Source: Streptomyces sp. ML-6 (GTDB taxonomy: Bacteria; Actinomycetota; Actinomycetes; Streptomycetales; Streptomycetaceae). Taken from it: a stretch of 64,000 nt of DNA. Each line of letters begins with the position of its first letter. Position 1 is the stretch's first letter. Shown here piece by piece: positions 38,022 through 46,866 of the stretch. The notes under the pieces were generated by a model. It was given only the letters and a program-made list of their open reading frames with translations. It did not search any database and had not been told where the DNA came from. The position numbers were made by a program, and so were the translations under genes. Location of the stretch: positions 27,363 to 91,362 of the forward strand of contig NZ_JAOTIK010000005.1 of the NCBI RefSeq assembly GCF_030116705.1, read 5' to 3'.

Positions 38022-38890
38022 CGAGCATTCAGTGGACCGAGCAGACGTGGAACCCTACGACGGGGTGTGACCGAGTAAGTGACGGATGCCTGAATTGCTA
38101 CGCCCTCACCATGGCCAAGCGCCTCAAGGGCATGGGCGCCGCGAAGTACCAGAACGACGGCAACCCCAAAACCTCCGGCCTCGGCTTCGGCATCACCATG
38201 CACCCCGACGTCCTCGACGAACCCTGGCACTGGAAGAAGCCCCGCCGCGTTTTCGTCAACTCAATGAGCGACCTCTTCCACGCCGGCGTCACCGACGAGT
38301 TCATCGCCCGCGTCTTCGCGGTGATGGCCCTCACCCCCCGGCACACCTACCAGATCCTCACCAAGCGGCATGCCCGCATGAGATCCCTCCTCAACCGGCC
38401 CGACTTTGCCGACATGATCCGCAGCGAAATGGTTGCCGAGGTGGGCGCATACACCACACTCGCCCGCAGCGGGAGCTGGAGCCTCCCCCTGCGCAACGTC
38501 TACCTCGGCGTCAGCGTCGAGAACCAGAAGTGGGCCGACATTCGCATCAAGGCCCTCGCTCAGACCCCGGCCGCCGTTCGCTTCCTCTCCTGCGAACCCC
38601 TCCTCGGCCCCGTCCGCCTCCCCCTCACGGAACTGGTCGACGGCCCCGGACCGGCCCACAGCATCGACTGGGTCATCATCGGCGGCGAATCCGGCCCCGG
38701 CGCCCGCCCCTTCCAGACCCAGTGGGCCGCAGACCTCATCAACGACACCCGCCGACTCGGCGCCGCCCCCTTCGTGAAGCAGCTCGGATCCGTCTGGGCC
38801 CGCGAGAACCACGCCTCTGACAGCAAGGGCGGCAACTCCGAGGACTGGCCGACCGAGCTCCGCGTCCGCGAATACCCGGAACCCCGGTGA
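38018..38890 (+). CDS. DUF5131 family protein (phage Gp37/Gp68-like)
   Basis: A 290-residue protein of the DUF5131 family found in many phages and mobile elements. It begins TSIQWTEQTWNPTTGCDRVSDGC and continues LNCYALTMAKRLKG, with the conserved cysteine triplet near the N-terminus. Later blocks VFVNSMSDLFH, YQILTKRH and GESGPGARPF are family hallmarks. The cysteine pattern recalls radical-SAM-like enzymes, but the reaction is not established. Its ATG overlaps the HNH stop. Confidence 0.85.
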   Translation: MTSIQWTEQTWNPTTGCDRVSDGCLNCYALTMAKRLKGMGAAKYQNDGNPKTSGLGFGITMHPDVLDEPWHWKKPRRVFVNSMSDLFHAGVTDEFIARVFAVMALTPRHTYQILTKRHARMRSLLNRPDFADMIRSEMVAEVGAYTTLARSGSWSLPLRNVYLGVSVENQKWADIRIKALAQTPAAVRFLSCEPLLGPVRLPLTELVDGPGPAHSIDWVIIGGESGPGARPFQTQWAADLINDTRRLGAAPFVKQLGSVWARENHASDSKGGNSEDWPTELRVREYPEPR

Positions 38891-39108
38891 CCGAGTACGA
38901 GATCTCCTGCCTCGGTAAAACGTGCTTCCCCAGCCGCCGATCCGCCCGACGCAGAACCCGACAAATACGCGGCGAAGGCGGCCCCGACTTCCGTACCTAC
39001 CGCTGCCGGTACTGCCTGGCCGTCCACATAGGCCACCGCCCTGGCCACGCCACCCACCTCCGCATGACACCCCACGGACCACGCCCCATACAGGAGCTCA
39101 CCCCATGA
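38887..39108 (+). CDS. Small zinc-ribbon-like protein
   Basis: A 73-residue basic protein starting at an overlapping GTG. Cysteines in ISCLGKTCFPS and TYRCRYCLAVHIGH form two pairs that could bind zinc. It is a common neighbour of RusA and DUF5131 genes in actinophages, though unnamed. It overlaps the RusA start. Confidence 0.7.
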   Translation: MTEYEISCLGKTCFPSRRSARRRTRQIRGEGGPDFRTYRCRYCLAVHIGHRPGHATHLRMTPHGPRPIQELTP

Positions 39109-39617
39109 CGACAGCCGCCCCGCCCCTCACCGGCCCGTACCAGTGGAAGCCCACCCCGAACCTCGTCATCGCCGTCCACGGACTCGCAGGACCCCAAGGC
39201 AGCAAGTCCCCTGCTGGCTGGGGGAAGAGCCGCACGACCGGCAAGACCATCCCCCTCATGCGGGAGTCCTCCAAGAAGGTCAAGCCGTGGCGGGAGAAGG
39301 TCCAGGCCGCGATCGAGGCCGCGCTCCTCACCGGGAACGCCCAGCACCTCGCCGGCCCCGTCCGGGCTGACATCACCTTCACCATGCCCAAGCCTGTCAG
39401 CGCCCCCAAGCGCCGCCGCACCTACCCCGCCGTTTACCCCGACATCGACAAGCTCGAGCGCTCCACTTACGACGCCATCAGCAAGTCCGGCGCCTGGGAA
39501 GACGACGGGCGCGTCATCGAGAACCACACCCGCAAGGTCTACCCCGGCGAGCACCCCGACGCCCTCGACCAGCCCGGAGCACTCATCCGCCTCTACACCC
39601 TCGGAGACCCCTCATGA
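39105..39617 (+). CDS. RusA-like Holliday junction resolvase
   Basis: A 170-residue resolvase of the RusA family that cuts four-way DNA junctions formed in recombination or replication. VIAVHGLAGPQGSKSP opens the fold. TYPAVYPDIDKLERSTYDAISKSGAWEDDGRVIENHT contains the acidic residues (D-x-D, DA, DD) of the active site. It would process intermediates together with the Sak4-like ATPase, endonuclease VII-like protein and SSB of this element. Confidence 0.87.
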   Translation: MTTAAPPLTGPYQWKPTPNLVIAVHGLAGPQGSKSPAGWGKSRTTGKTIPLMRESSKKVKPWREKVQAAIEAALLTGNAQHLAGPVRADITFTMPKPVSAPKRRRTYPAVYPDIDKLERSTYDAISKSGAWEDDGRVIENHTRKVYPGEHPDALDQPGALIRLYTLGDPS

Positions 39618-40297
39618 CGATCCTCAACGCGGATATGCGCCGCAGTAGGAGTTACGCCGCGCCCGCATCCTCGGACTGGAAGACCCGCAGCGTTTGTCGC
39701 GGCGAGTTCGCCGGTGAACTCGCTGACGACTTCTACAGCACGACCAAGTCGCGCAAGGAGCGTGCGCGTGCCCTGTGTGTCGGATGCCCCGTCATCGTCG
39801 AGTGCCTGAACAACCAGCGGCAGTCGGACGATGCGATCTACCGGTGGGGTATTGGTGGCGGGCTCGACCCGGAGCAGCGGCGGGCACTGGAGTTGGAGGA
39901 GCTGCTCGGGAACGTTCCGAACTTGGCCATGGCCAGGGTGCTGGTCTCCCTGCGGTGGCTGTGGCGGCTGCGACAGCTGAAGGCCGGCTGCCGGACCCTG
40001 GAGGGCATGACGGCTGCGCTTCGCGAGGACGGCCTGTTCGTCGATGTGGTGACGGTGCGGGTTGCGGTGTGGTGGTCCGGCGGGCAGGGGTCGCGTATGG
40101 CCCGACTGGGGCCGGGCGACCGCAGGTCGTGGCGGGCGCAGCTGAGAGACGACTACGTGGACGTGATTGTGGCGTTGCACGAGCGTGGGGCGCGGAGGGC
40201 CGACATTGCCGCGTACCTGGGGATTCCTAGCACGAACGGCGCGAAGGGCGTCTCGGACATTCTCAGGGCTGTGACGGAGACGGGGGCCGCGGCATGA
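39614..40297 (+). CDS. Second WhiB-like regulator
   Basis: A 227-residue protein. Four cysteines (RSVCRGEF, then ARALCVGCPVIVECL) and YRWGIGGGLDPEQRRALE match the WhiB iron-sulfur signature, with GIGGG in place of the usual GVWGG. A long C-terminal extension has helical, basic character and an HTH-like end (LHERGARRADIAAYLGIPS). It may combine redox sensing with DNA binding. The start overlaps the RusA stop. Confidence 0.8.
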   Translation: MTILNADMRRSRSYAAPASSDWKTRSVCRGEFAGELADDFYSTTKSRKERARALCVGCPVIVECLNNQRQSDDAIYRWGIGGGLDPEQRRALELEELLGNVPNLAMARVLVSLRWLWRLRQLKAGCRTLEGMTAALREDGLFVDVVTVRVAVWWSGGQGSRMARLGPGDRRSWRAQLRDDYVDVIVALHERGARRADIAAYLGIPSTNGAKGVSDILRAVTETGAAA

Positions 40298-41100
40298 GTG
40301 GCCTGACTGCCGAGCAGCGCGGCGACCTTGCCGAGGACATGCTGCCTGTGGCCGCGCACCTGGCCGTCCTGGTCCACGGAGATGGTGGCCCTGAGGACAT
40401 TCAGGAAGTTCTCAACGGCCTGGACAATGCGCAGCGAAGTGCTCTCATAGTCGTCCTCGCCGGCCTGGTCGACCCGGAGCAGCCGATGGGCCGGGCCCTG
40501 GGTTGGCTGGACTTCAACGAGAATGGGGCGCTGACGGTCCCAAACTGGGATGAGCACCGGCCGGTCCGTGACCTGGCTACCGCACCCGATCCCGACCGCG
40601 ACAGTGAGTACGTCGACCCTGTTGCTGTGCAGCGCTTCGTGGACGGGTACCCGGTGAACGTTTCGGACGCCGAGCTGCTGGTGGCGCTGGAGAAGTGCGC
40701 GAACCGCGGCATGTCACTCCGTCAGGTTGACCAGCTGCGCCGTCTTCCGAAAGGCGCCACGGCGAACGCGGTGAACCGGCTGCGGAAGGCGTACACGCGG
40801 GCAGGACGGGAGCTTCCCTCGGTGCTGCAAAGCGGCAAGAAGCAGACCGATTTCACCGCCGCTCAGGTCGTTGAGATCCGTGAGAAGTACGCGGCGGGCG
40901 GGGTGACGGACCTGGAGCTGTCGATGCGGTACGGCCGGTCCCGGAAGACGATCACGTCCTTGCTGTCCGGGGTGAGTTACCGGGACGCGGGTGGCCCGAT
41001 CAGGGCACCGCGAGGCCCGAAGCCGAAGGAAGTACCGCAGGCAGGGCTCAACGAGCGGACAGGGCCGGTTCCGGCCGTAGACGTAGCACGAGCAAGCTGA
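40294..41100 (+). CDS. HTH protein of the replication operon
   Basis: A 268-residue protein. The C-terminal third has two HTH-like segments ([28 protein letters not shown] near 150-180 and [28 protein letters not shown] near 205-235). The N-terminal half is acidic and helical. It may bind DNA near the origin or regulate the SSB gene that follows after 20 bases. The family is not recognised. Confidence 0.65.
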   Translation: MSGLTAEQRGDLAEDMLPVAAHLAVLVHGDGGPEDIQEVLNGLDNAQRSALIVVLAGLVDPEQPMGRALGWLDFNENGALTVPNWDEHRPVRDLATAPDPDRDSEYVDPVAVQRFVDGYPVNVSDAELLVALEKCANRGMSLRQVDQLRRLPKGATANAVNRLRKAYTRAGRELPSVLQSGKKQTDFTAAQVVEIREKYAAGGVTDLELSMRYGRSRKTITSLLSGVSYRDAGGPIRAPRGPKPKEVPQAGLNERTGPVPAVDVARAS

Positions 41101-41120
41101 CGAAAGAAGAGGGGCAGAAC

Positions 41121-41609
41121 ATGGCAGGCGAAACGGTCATCACTGTTGTGGGCAACTTGGTGGCGGACCCGGAACTCCGGTTCACTCCGGCCGGTGCGGC
41201 GGTTGCGAAGTTCACGGTGGCGTCGACCTCGAGGGTGTTCGACCGGCAGACGAACGAGTGGAAGGACGGGGATGCCCTGTTCCTGACGTGCTCGGTGTGG
41301 CGTCAGGCTGCAGAGCACGTCGCGGAGTCCTTGGTGAAGGGCATGCGGGTGATCGTGCAGGGGCGGTTGAAGCAGCGGTCGTACGAGGACCGTGAGGGTG
41401 TGAAGCGCACGGTGTACGACTTGGACGTCGAGGAAGTCGGGCCCAGCTTGAAGAACGCCACGGCGGTGGTGACGCGGGTGGCTGGCTCGCAGCGTCCGGA
41501 GGTTCGTGAGGCGGCGCGTCGGCAGGGGGCGGTGTCGGCGGAGGATCCGTGGGGGTCGGGTGCGGGCCGGCCGCAGGGTGGTGGGTGGTCTGAGGATCCG
41601 CCTTTCTGA
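41121..41609 (+). CDS. ssb: Single-stranded DNA-binding protein
   Basis: A 162-residue SSB. The OB-fold runs from [30 protein letters not shown] through [41 protein letters not shown] to about residue 115. A Gly-rich linker and the acidic tip DPPF follow, the usual docking site for partner proteins. AGAAGAGGGG lies before the ATG. It coats ssDNA during replication and recombination, and is the last gene of its operon. Confidence 0.95.
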   Translation: MAGETVITVVGNLVADPELRFTPAGAAVAKFTVASTSRVFDRQTNEWKDGDALFLTCSVWRQAAEHVAESLVKGMRVIVQGRLKQRSYEDREGVKRTVYDLDVEEVGPSLKNATAVVTRVAGSQRPEVREAARRQGAVSAEDPWGSGAGRPQGGGWSEDPPF

Positions 41610-41683
41610 GGGGGCGGTGTGGCGGAGGGTCCGGGTCCCGGGTGGGGGTCGGGCCCTTTGTCGTGTCTGGGCACAACCTCAAA

Positions 41684-41743
41684 TTCCTATTGCGTGCGCA
41701 ATATGGATTGGGCTAGTCTGGCAGAGCCGACAACGACCCACCC
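41684..41743 (+). promoter_or_regulatory. Operator-promoter copy 2
   Basis: ATTGCGTGCGCAAT (41689-41702) overlaps a TTGCGT -35, with TAGTCT as -10. The whole 60-base block is near identical to 34696-34755. It drives the operon starting at 41762. Confidence 0.8.
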
Positions 41744-41761
41744 GAACCCAGGGGGCACCCA

Positions 41762-42259
41762 GTGATCGACAGCATCGGCTTCCACACCGACCGCGACCTC
41801 CAGGCCGAACTCGCCACCCTCAACCGCCACATCAACGCCCTCGCCGGCCAGATCGCCATCGGCAACTTCCACAGCCCCGAGGCCGCGTGGAACACCTCCG
41901 CCCAGCTCACCAACTACCTCGGCCGTGCAGAGCGCCTCGCCGAGGAACTCGCCGCCGAGCAGGCCGAGCTGGACCGCCTGGCCGCCGCGATCCGCACCGT
42001 CGGCGACATGGACCTCGGGTTCATCGCGTACGTCGTGTTCGGCCCCGCCGCGCTGCCTGTGCCGCCGTTGTACGAGGTGCGGGTCATCGAGCGGACCGGT
42101 GGATACACCGTGCCGGGCCTGGTTCGCCGCCGGGTGGCCGCCGAGGACATCGTTGAGACGCAGCGCGAGCTTCTGGACGCGGTCATGAAGCGGGGCGGTC
42201 ACGCCGACGTGTGGGGTCACACGATTCGCGACTACTGCACCCAGGTCACCGCGTACTGA
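41762..42259 (+). CDS. Hypothetical coiled-coil protein
   Basis: A 165-residue protein starting at GTG after AGGGGG. It has a coiled coil (LQAELATLNRHINALAGQIA; AERLAEELAAEQAELDRLAAAIR) and then a beta-rich C-terminal domain (PPLYEVRVIERTGGYTVPGL). It is the first gene behind the second operator-promoter. The family is not recognised. Confidence 0.68.
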   Translation: MIDSIGFHTDRDLQAELATLNRHINALAGQIAIGNFHSPEAAWNTSAQLTNYLGRAERLAEELAAEQAELDRLAAAIRTVGDMDLGFIAYVVFGPAALPVPPLYEVRVIERTGGYTVPGLVRRRVAAEDIVETQRELLDAVMKRGGHADVWGHTIRDYCTQVTAY

Positions 42260-42370
42260 CCCCCTGACCGGTCTCCTGCCCCTGGGGGCCCGCGGAGGCC
42301 GCGTCCCCTCAGCCCGCCCCCTCCGCGACTACCGCATCGTCTGACCGCCCCCTGCCTGAAGGAGTTCTCC

Positions 42371-42616
42371 ATGTACCGCATCGCCATCGTCCGCAAGGGC
42401 CGGCCCACCGACCGCCACACCGCCGGAGGCCCTGGCGAACTCCGGGACGTCGTCTACGGCGTGATCCGCGCCGAGGGGTCCGTCATCACCGATGCCGACC
42501 ACTCCGGGCTGATCGAACTGATCGGCAACGCGCGGGACATGGCCGACATCGAGGGCTTCGCCGCCCTGACGTTCGGTGCGGCCACCGTCACCATCCGCCC
42601 TCAGCTTGTCGCCTGA
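42371..42616 (+). CDS. Small hypothetical protein
   Basis: An 81-residue protein with GAAGGAG before the ATG. It starts YRIAIVRKGRPTDRHTAGG after the initiator and ends in a beta segment (AATVTIRPQLVA). It could be a small alpha/beta protein. The family is not recognised. Confidence 0.65.
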   Translation: MYRIAIVRKGRPTDRHTAGGPGELRDVVYGVIRAEGSVITDADHSGLIELIGNARDMADIEGFAALTFGAATVTIRPQLVA

Positions 42617-42758
42617 CCTATAGGCCGCCGTCCCTCCCCGGAGGGTGCGGCAAACCCGGCCGGCGGCCCACCGGCCGATGAACCACCGGCCCGACGCCCG
42701 CACCCTCGGCGCGCACGGGCCGGTGGCCCCACCCCCTGAGACCTGACAGGAGAACCTC

Positions 42759-43085
42759 ATGGCCAACCACGCCGTCACCTGCCGTATCGACGACTGTGAC
42801 AAGCGCCGCGCCCACCACAGCACGGTCTGCCAGACCCACCGGCAGCGCATCCGGAAATGGGGCGACCCGCACTTCACCCAGTGGGGGACCGCGGACATGC
42901 AGGACGTTGAGCTGATCGTTAGGGAGCGTCGCCCGGCCGAGGGCTTGACCCGGCTGGAGCGTGTGCTTGTCGCCCGCGGTCTGGCCGAGCGTGAGGTTCC
43001 CGCCCGTGAGGTCGCCCGAATCGTCGGCGTCAATCAGCGCACGGTCGAACGGTGGCGCGCCAAGGACCGGAAAGAGGCGGCATGA
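42759..43085 (+). CDS. HTH protein with N-terminal zinc motif
   Basis: A 108-residue protein. An N-terminal CRIDDCDKRRAHHSTVCQTH cluster, suited to a zinc finger, precedes RQRIRKWGDP. The C-terminus, ARGLAEREVPAREVARIVGVNQRTVERWRAKDRKEA, is an HTH. This type is frequent in actinophages. ACAGGAGAA lies upstream. A role in regulation within this operon is inferred. Confidence 0.72.
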   Translation: MANHAVTCRIDDCDKRRAHHSTVCQTHRQRIRKWGDPHFTQWGTADMQDVELIVRERRPAEGLTRLERVLVARGLAEREVPAREVARIVGVNQRTVERWRAKDRKEAA

Positions 43086-43390
43086 AGCAGCTCGCCCACC
43101 ACGCCTGGCTGACCGTCCGCGGGCCCGTCCTGGCCCTGCTGGGCGTGGCCGCCGCCTACACCTTGTCGAACGTGCTGAACGGGTTCGGGTGGCAGGCCGG
43201 CCTCGGCCTCGTCGCGTTCCTGGCCACCGTGCTGGCCGTCGGCACCTTCGGGTTCCGCATGCGCCCCGAAGACGCCGTCGAGGAAGCCGCCACCGCCATC
43301 CGGGCCGTACTCACGGTCGCGTTCGCGGTCGCCGTCCTCACCGCCACGTTCCTCACCACCCTCGCCAGCAGCAACCCGACCACCACCTGA
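43082..43390 (+). CDS. Small membrane protein
   Basis: A 102-residue protein with three hydrophobic segments (near residues 10-30, 38-58 and 78-95) and the polar stretch RMRPEDAVEEAAT between the last two. It overlaps the HTH gene by 4 bases. It could be a host-envelope modifier such as a superinfection exclusion protein, but nothing in sequence proves this. Confidence 0.65.
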   Translation: MKQLAHHAWLTVRGPVLALLGVAAAYTLSNVLNGFGWQAGLGLVAFLATVLAVGTFGFRMRPEDAVEEAATAIRAVLTVAFAVAVLTATFLTTLASSNPTTT

Positions 43391-43401
43391 AAGGCCAGCC
43401 C

Positions 43402-43821
43402 ATGCTCAAGCTCGCTGAAGCCCTCATCGAGACGAAGACCGCCGCCACCCGGTCCTGGTACTTGGCGGTCCGGGACCGGTACCCGACCGCCCTGGTGCCG
43501 GACTGGCGGCCTGGTACGGCGGAGGACGGGGCGCCGCGCCTCACCGTCCAGGTCATCGGTGAGCGCGCCGAGGAGGCGCTGCACCACTTCGCGTCCGCCT
43601 ACCCTCTCGCCCTCGCCCAGGGCGGGGACCTGCGGCCGGTGGTCGAGTTCCGGCCCGGTCGTGTCGTGTGCGTGTGGCGGACGAACGGGGTGTGGGTCGA
43701 GATGTGGCACCACGACACCCCCGCCGTACCCGCACCGTCCCCGGCCCTCATGCCCCGCCGACGCACCTTCCCGTCCGGACGGCTCCCGTTCCCCCGCCGG
43801 CTTCCCGCCAAGGAGGCGTGA
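43402..43821 (+). CDS. Hypothetical protein
   Basis: A 139-residue protein. A helical N-terminus (AEALIETKTAATRSWYLAVRDR) leads to a beta-rich centre (LTVQVIGERAEEALHHFASAYPLALAQGG, VVEFRPGRVVCVWRTNGVWVEMWHHD) and a basic Pro-rich tail. It follows the membrane protein by 11 bases. The family is not recognised. Confidence 0.62.
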   Translation: MLKLAEALIETKTAATRSWYLAVRDRYPTALVPDWRPGTAEDGAPRLTVQVIGERAEEALHHFASAYPLALAQGGDLRPVVEFRPGRVVCVWRTNGVWVEMWHHDTPAVPAPSPALMPRRRTFPSGRLPFPRRLPAKEA

Positions 43822-43823
43822 CC

Positions 43824-44279
43824 ATGCCCACTAACTCCCACGAGATTCCGCTGGGGCACAGCATCCCAGCTCACCGAGTACACGGCTGGTGCTCACACTG
43901 CCCTGGGCGGTCCCTGGCAGAGGAGGTTGCGGCTTGGCAGGTCGATGCTCTGGACCGCACCGCAACCACGGCCTCGGGCGGCGACGACCGAGACGCGAAG
44001 AACGAGCGGTTGCGTACCGAGAACGAACGGATGCACCACGAGCCGGAGGTGATGTACGGCGGGGCCTTCGATAGCCCGTCCACCGCTGGGCAGGCTGACC
44101 TTCGAGGCCGTGTTGCTGAGCTGGAAGCCGCCGTCCAGCGGGCTCACAGGCTGGCTACCCGGCTGGAAGAGTTCGCGGAGAACGCCCTCCGGGTCGACGA
44201 CCGAGAGCTGTACGCGACCATCGCCAAGGATCTCCGCGAACGCCTCAACGCCACCGCCGCACCCGAGGCGACCCCGTGA
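43824..44279 (+). CDS. Coiled-coil hypothetical protein
   Basis: A 151-residue protein. The ATG at 43824 is seven bases after AAGGAGG; an in-frame GTG two codons earlier is possible. An early WCSHCPGR motif is followed by a coiled coil (NERLRTENERMHH; RVAELEAAVQRAHRLATRLEEFAENA). Its shape resembles other phage small proteins such as those at 35946. The function is unknown. Confidence 0.63.
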   Translation: MPTNSHEIPLGHSIPAHRVHGWCSHCPGRSLAEEVAAWQVDALDRTATTASGGDDRDAKNERLRTENERMHHEPEVMYGGAFDSPSTAGQADLRGRVAELEAAVQRAHRLATRLEEFAENALRVDDRELYATIAKDLRERLNATAAPEATP

Positions 44280-44668
44280 CCGCCGTGACTCGTGTGGGCC
44301 CGTTGCCGGTCGGTGGCGGGCCCGCGGTCTCTCTCACCGACCACGAACTGCGCGTCCTCGAGCTCGTCGCCCACGGCCACACCCACGAAGACATCGCCCG
44401 CCAGCTGTTCACCACGCCGAAGGGCATCACCCCGACGGTGAACCGGGCGGTGAAGAAGCTCGGCGCGGCGAACGCCCCGCATGCCGTGCTGCTCGCTTGC
44501 CGGGCCGGGCTATTGGACGGCCGTCCGCGCCGTCACGGGGACCATGCGGGGTTCGCTGCGCACCAGTACCGGGGCGAGGAGCCGTGCGAGGCGTGCTGGG
44601 CGGGGGAGCGAGCGTACCGGGCTGAGCGCAGGGCTGCCCGCAAGTCCGCCAAGGTGCGCGCAGCGTGA
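44276..44668 (+). CDS. LuxR-type HTH regulator
   Basis: A 130-residue protein. LTDHELRVLELVAHGHTHEDIARQLFTTPKGITPTVNRAVKKLGAANAPHAVLLACRAGLL is a LuxR/FixJ-type DNA-binding HTH. The C-terminus has a small cysteine pair (EEPCEACW). There is no sensor domain, so it may be a stand-alone phage regulator. It starts at GTG overlapping the previous stop. Confidence 0.82.
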   Translation: MTAVTRVGPLPVGGGPAVSLTDHELRVLELVAHGHTHEDIARQLFTTPKGITPTVNRAVKKLGAANAPHAVLLACRAGLLDGRPRRHGDHAGFAAHQYRGEEPCEACWAGERAYRAERRAARKSAKVRAA

Positions 44669-44770
44669 CCGTTTCGGGGTGGGGGTCTCCAGATTCCCGG
44701 GCCGAGACCCGCCCTCCACCCATGCCCGTAACTCACCGTCACATCTATGGAGACCGAAGGAGACCGCAGC

Positions 44771-44959
44771 ATGACCCACCGCGAGCCCACCGTTTACACC
44801 CGAGCCCTCATGGTCACCTGCCCGCACTGCGGCAGCGTCCCGGGCGCGTTCTGCTACGACAAGCGCGGCAGCCAACTCCCCACCGGGCGCGTCCACCACC
44901 GTCGCACCGCCGAGTACAGCCGCCAGTTCCCCGCCAAGACCGCCGGAGGCGTCGCATGA
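44771..44959 (+). CDS. Small zinc-ribbon protein
   Basis: A 62-residue protein with GAAGGAGA before the ATG; an in-frame ATG 24 bases upstream is less likely. LMVTCPHCGSVPGAFCYDKRGSQLPTGRVHHRRT is a frequent actinophage motif. It overlaps the next ATG. The function is unknown. Confidence 0.68.
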   Translation: MTHREPTVYTRALMVTCPHCGSVPGAFCYDKRGSQLPTGRVHHRRTAEYSRQFPAKTAGGVA

Positions 44960-45408
44960 CCACCACAGCCGTACGTGCAACGGCCGCCTACGCGGCCATG
45001 ACCGCCTCACACGAGGTCGCCGACTACTGGGGGCAGCGTGACGCCGAGGCTGTCGCGAAGGGCCGTCATGGCTGGGAGGGCAGGGCCGCGTGCGCGCGCC
45101 ACGTCGCCTCGTACACGGCGGCGCAAGCACTGGCCTTGTACGCAGCCGACCGGACGCTGCGCCTCGGACTGGACTGGCGGCGTGCAGCCCTGGCCTTGGC
45201 CGTTTCCGCCGGGACGCACTACATCGCCGACCGATCCGGCGGCCGGTGGCGTGAGAACGGCCCGTCCACCGCGCTCGTCCGATTCGCCCGCCGCACCGGA
45301 CACACCGGCTGGCTAGAGCGTGACCCTGGCGCCGGCCCGCTGCTGGACCAGGCCTGGCACAAGGGCTGGATTGCTGTCGCTGCGGTTGTTGCCGGGGGTG
45401 GGAAGTGA
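44956..45408 (+). CDS. DUF3307-like helical membrane-associated protein
   Basis: A 150-residue protein. TASHEVADYWGQRDAEAVAKGRHGW is a motif of a family found in Streptomyces phages and plasmids. Later helices (SYTAAQALALYAADRTLRLGL; AALALAVSAGTHYIADRSGG) are semi-hydrophobic and could lie in or on the membrane. The exact role is unknown. It starts at an ATGA overlap. Confidence 0.65.
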   Translation: MTTTAVRATAAYAAMTASHEVADYWGQRDAEAVAKGRHGWEGRAACARHVASYTAAQALALYAADRTLRLGLDWRRAALALAVSAGTHYIADRSGGRWRENGPSTALVRFARRTGHTGWLERDPGAGPLLDQAWHKGWIAVAAVVAGGGK

Positions 45409-45992
45409 CTGAGGAGACCTCCAAGGACCGGGAGCGCCGGTACCTGGTGCCCGTGGCCCGCCTCAATCTGCCGGGCCAGCCCGACCTGATCCACCTGTCC
45501 GTGTACCAGTGGATGCCAGCGCTCCAGGCTTGGGTGACCGGGATGGCGATCTGCGGTCTCTCCACCCAGCAGGGGCCGCTCATGAAGGCCACGGTGACGT
45601 GCCCGGAGTGCTTGGCCTACCAGCCCCGGTACGAGCGGATGCTGGCCCCTGGGTACCGGCCCGAGGACGACGACCCGGACGTGCTGCGGAAGCGTCTAGC
45701 GGATACCGAGGATGAGCGGGATCGTGCCCGGCGCTGGGCTGTTCACTTGGAGAACGAGAACCGGCGCCTGGTCGACCAGACACACGAGGCGAAGGAGCAG
45801 GCGCGGGTCGCTACGGTCGCTGCCCTGAACTTGCAGCGCCAGACCCTGGAGGCCGCGCAGCGCACTCTGGGGCGCATCCGGGAGGCCCGTACGTGGAGTG
45901 CTGTGTGGATCGAGTTGGGCCAGTACTTCGGGCTGACGGCTGAGCAGGCCGGCCTGGAGGCGCGGTCGCGACGTCTTGGGGATTCCCTGTGA
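45405..45992 (+). CDS. Coiled-coil hypothetical protein
   Basis: A 195-residue protein starting at GTG. The first half is beta-like (LPGQPDLIHLSVYQWMPALQAWVTGMAIC) and includes a CPEC pair. Residues about 90-170 form a coiled coil (LRKRLADTEDERDRARRWAVHLENENRRLVDQTHEAKEQ). The family is not recognised. It overlaps the NERD gene start at GTGA. Confidence 0.63.
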   Translation: MTEETSKDRERRYLVPVARLNLPGQPDLIHLSVYQWMPALQAWVTGMAICGLSTQQGPLMKATVTCPECLAYQPRYERMLAPGYRPEDDDPDVLRKRLADTEDERDRARRWAVHLENENRRLVDQTHEAKEQARVATVAALNLQRQTLEAAQRTLGRIREARTWSAVWIELGQYFGLTAEQAGLEARSRRLGDSL

Positions 45993-46667
45993 CCCCCGGG
46001 AATTCGGCGGCCCGTCAGGCTCGTGCGATCCGGGCGCGGCCGCGGCAAGGATGGCGCCGCGTGCTGGCCTTGTGGGGGGGTCCGTACAGCCGCGATGCGG
46101 CAGGCGGACGCCCGTGCGGGCCGGTGGGTGCACGGCGCTGTTGGGGAGGCGGCCACGGCCCGCCTGCTGCGTCGGCTCGACGGCCGCTGGTGGTGGGTGC
46201 GACGTGTGCTGCGCCGCCCGATCTGGCGCGTACGGCACGACCTCCGATTAGCCGGGCGCCGGTTCAACGTCGACCACATCCTGGTGTCGCCGTGCGGGAC
46301 AGCGGTGGTGGTGCTGGACACGAAGAACTGGCACCGCGGCCGGCCCACGGGTCTGGTCGGTGGCCGGGTGTGCTGCGGGGCGGAGGACCGGCACGACCAG
46401 GTCGTGAAGGTCTCCGGGTACGCGCAGGCGGTCGGGAAGGTCCTGCCCGGGGTGCTGGTGCTGCCGCTCCTCGTCGTCCACGGCTCCCCGGTGGCCGGCG
46501 GCGGGTTCGAGGCCCCGGTGCCGGGCGGCACGGTGTGGGTGCTGGGCACGGAGCTGCTGGTACCCCGGCTGGCAAGTGCGGTACGAGGGGCACGCGATCC
46601 GCGGCGTGCGGCGCAGCTGGTGCAGAGGGTGGATTCCGTACTCCGCCCGTACACGGAGCAGCCCTGA
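45989..46667 (+). CDS. NERD-domain (nuclease-related) protein, apparent frameshift in a G7 tract
   Basis: The NERD core reads HGAVGEAATARLLRRLDGRWWWV, then RRFNVDHILVSPCGTAVVVLDTKNWHRGRPTGLVGGRV and YAQAVGKVL, matching restriction-like nuclease-related domains with a D...D-x-K centre. The natural start is the GTG at 45989 that overlaps the previous stop, but it is in a different frame from the core. Seven Gs at 46074-46080 lie at the junction, and six would make one continuous 225-residue protein. If the shift is real, translation could begin at the ATG near 46095. Confidence 0.68.
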
Positions 46668-46690
46668 ACCGCACGCACGGGTAGCGCCGG

Positions 46691-46724
46691 AGCGGCCCAT
46701 CATCCTGAGGGATGGTGGGCCGCT
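46691..46724 (+). terminator. Terminator after NERD gene
   Basis: AGCGGCCCATCATCC pairs with GGATGGTGGGCCGCT (one wobble) around TGAG. Outer CGCACG/CGTGCG segments extend the pairing. Confidence 0.75.
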
Positions 46725-46866
46725 TCCGTGCGTTCGGGGGCCCGTCGCGACGGGGGTGACACGACGGGCCATGGCCAGTGTGGCAGGCGGGCTGCGCCGA
46801 CGACTGTGGTGGGGGTGCGTGGCGCGCCATTCGTGCCTGGCATTCGAACGGACGTAGCATCTGCGG

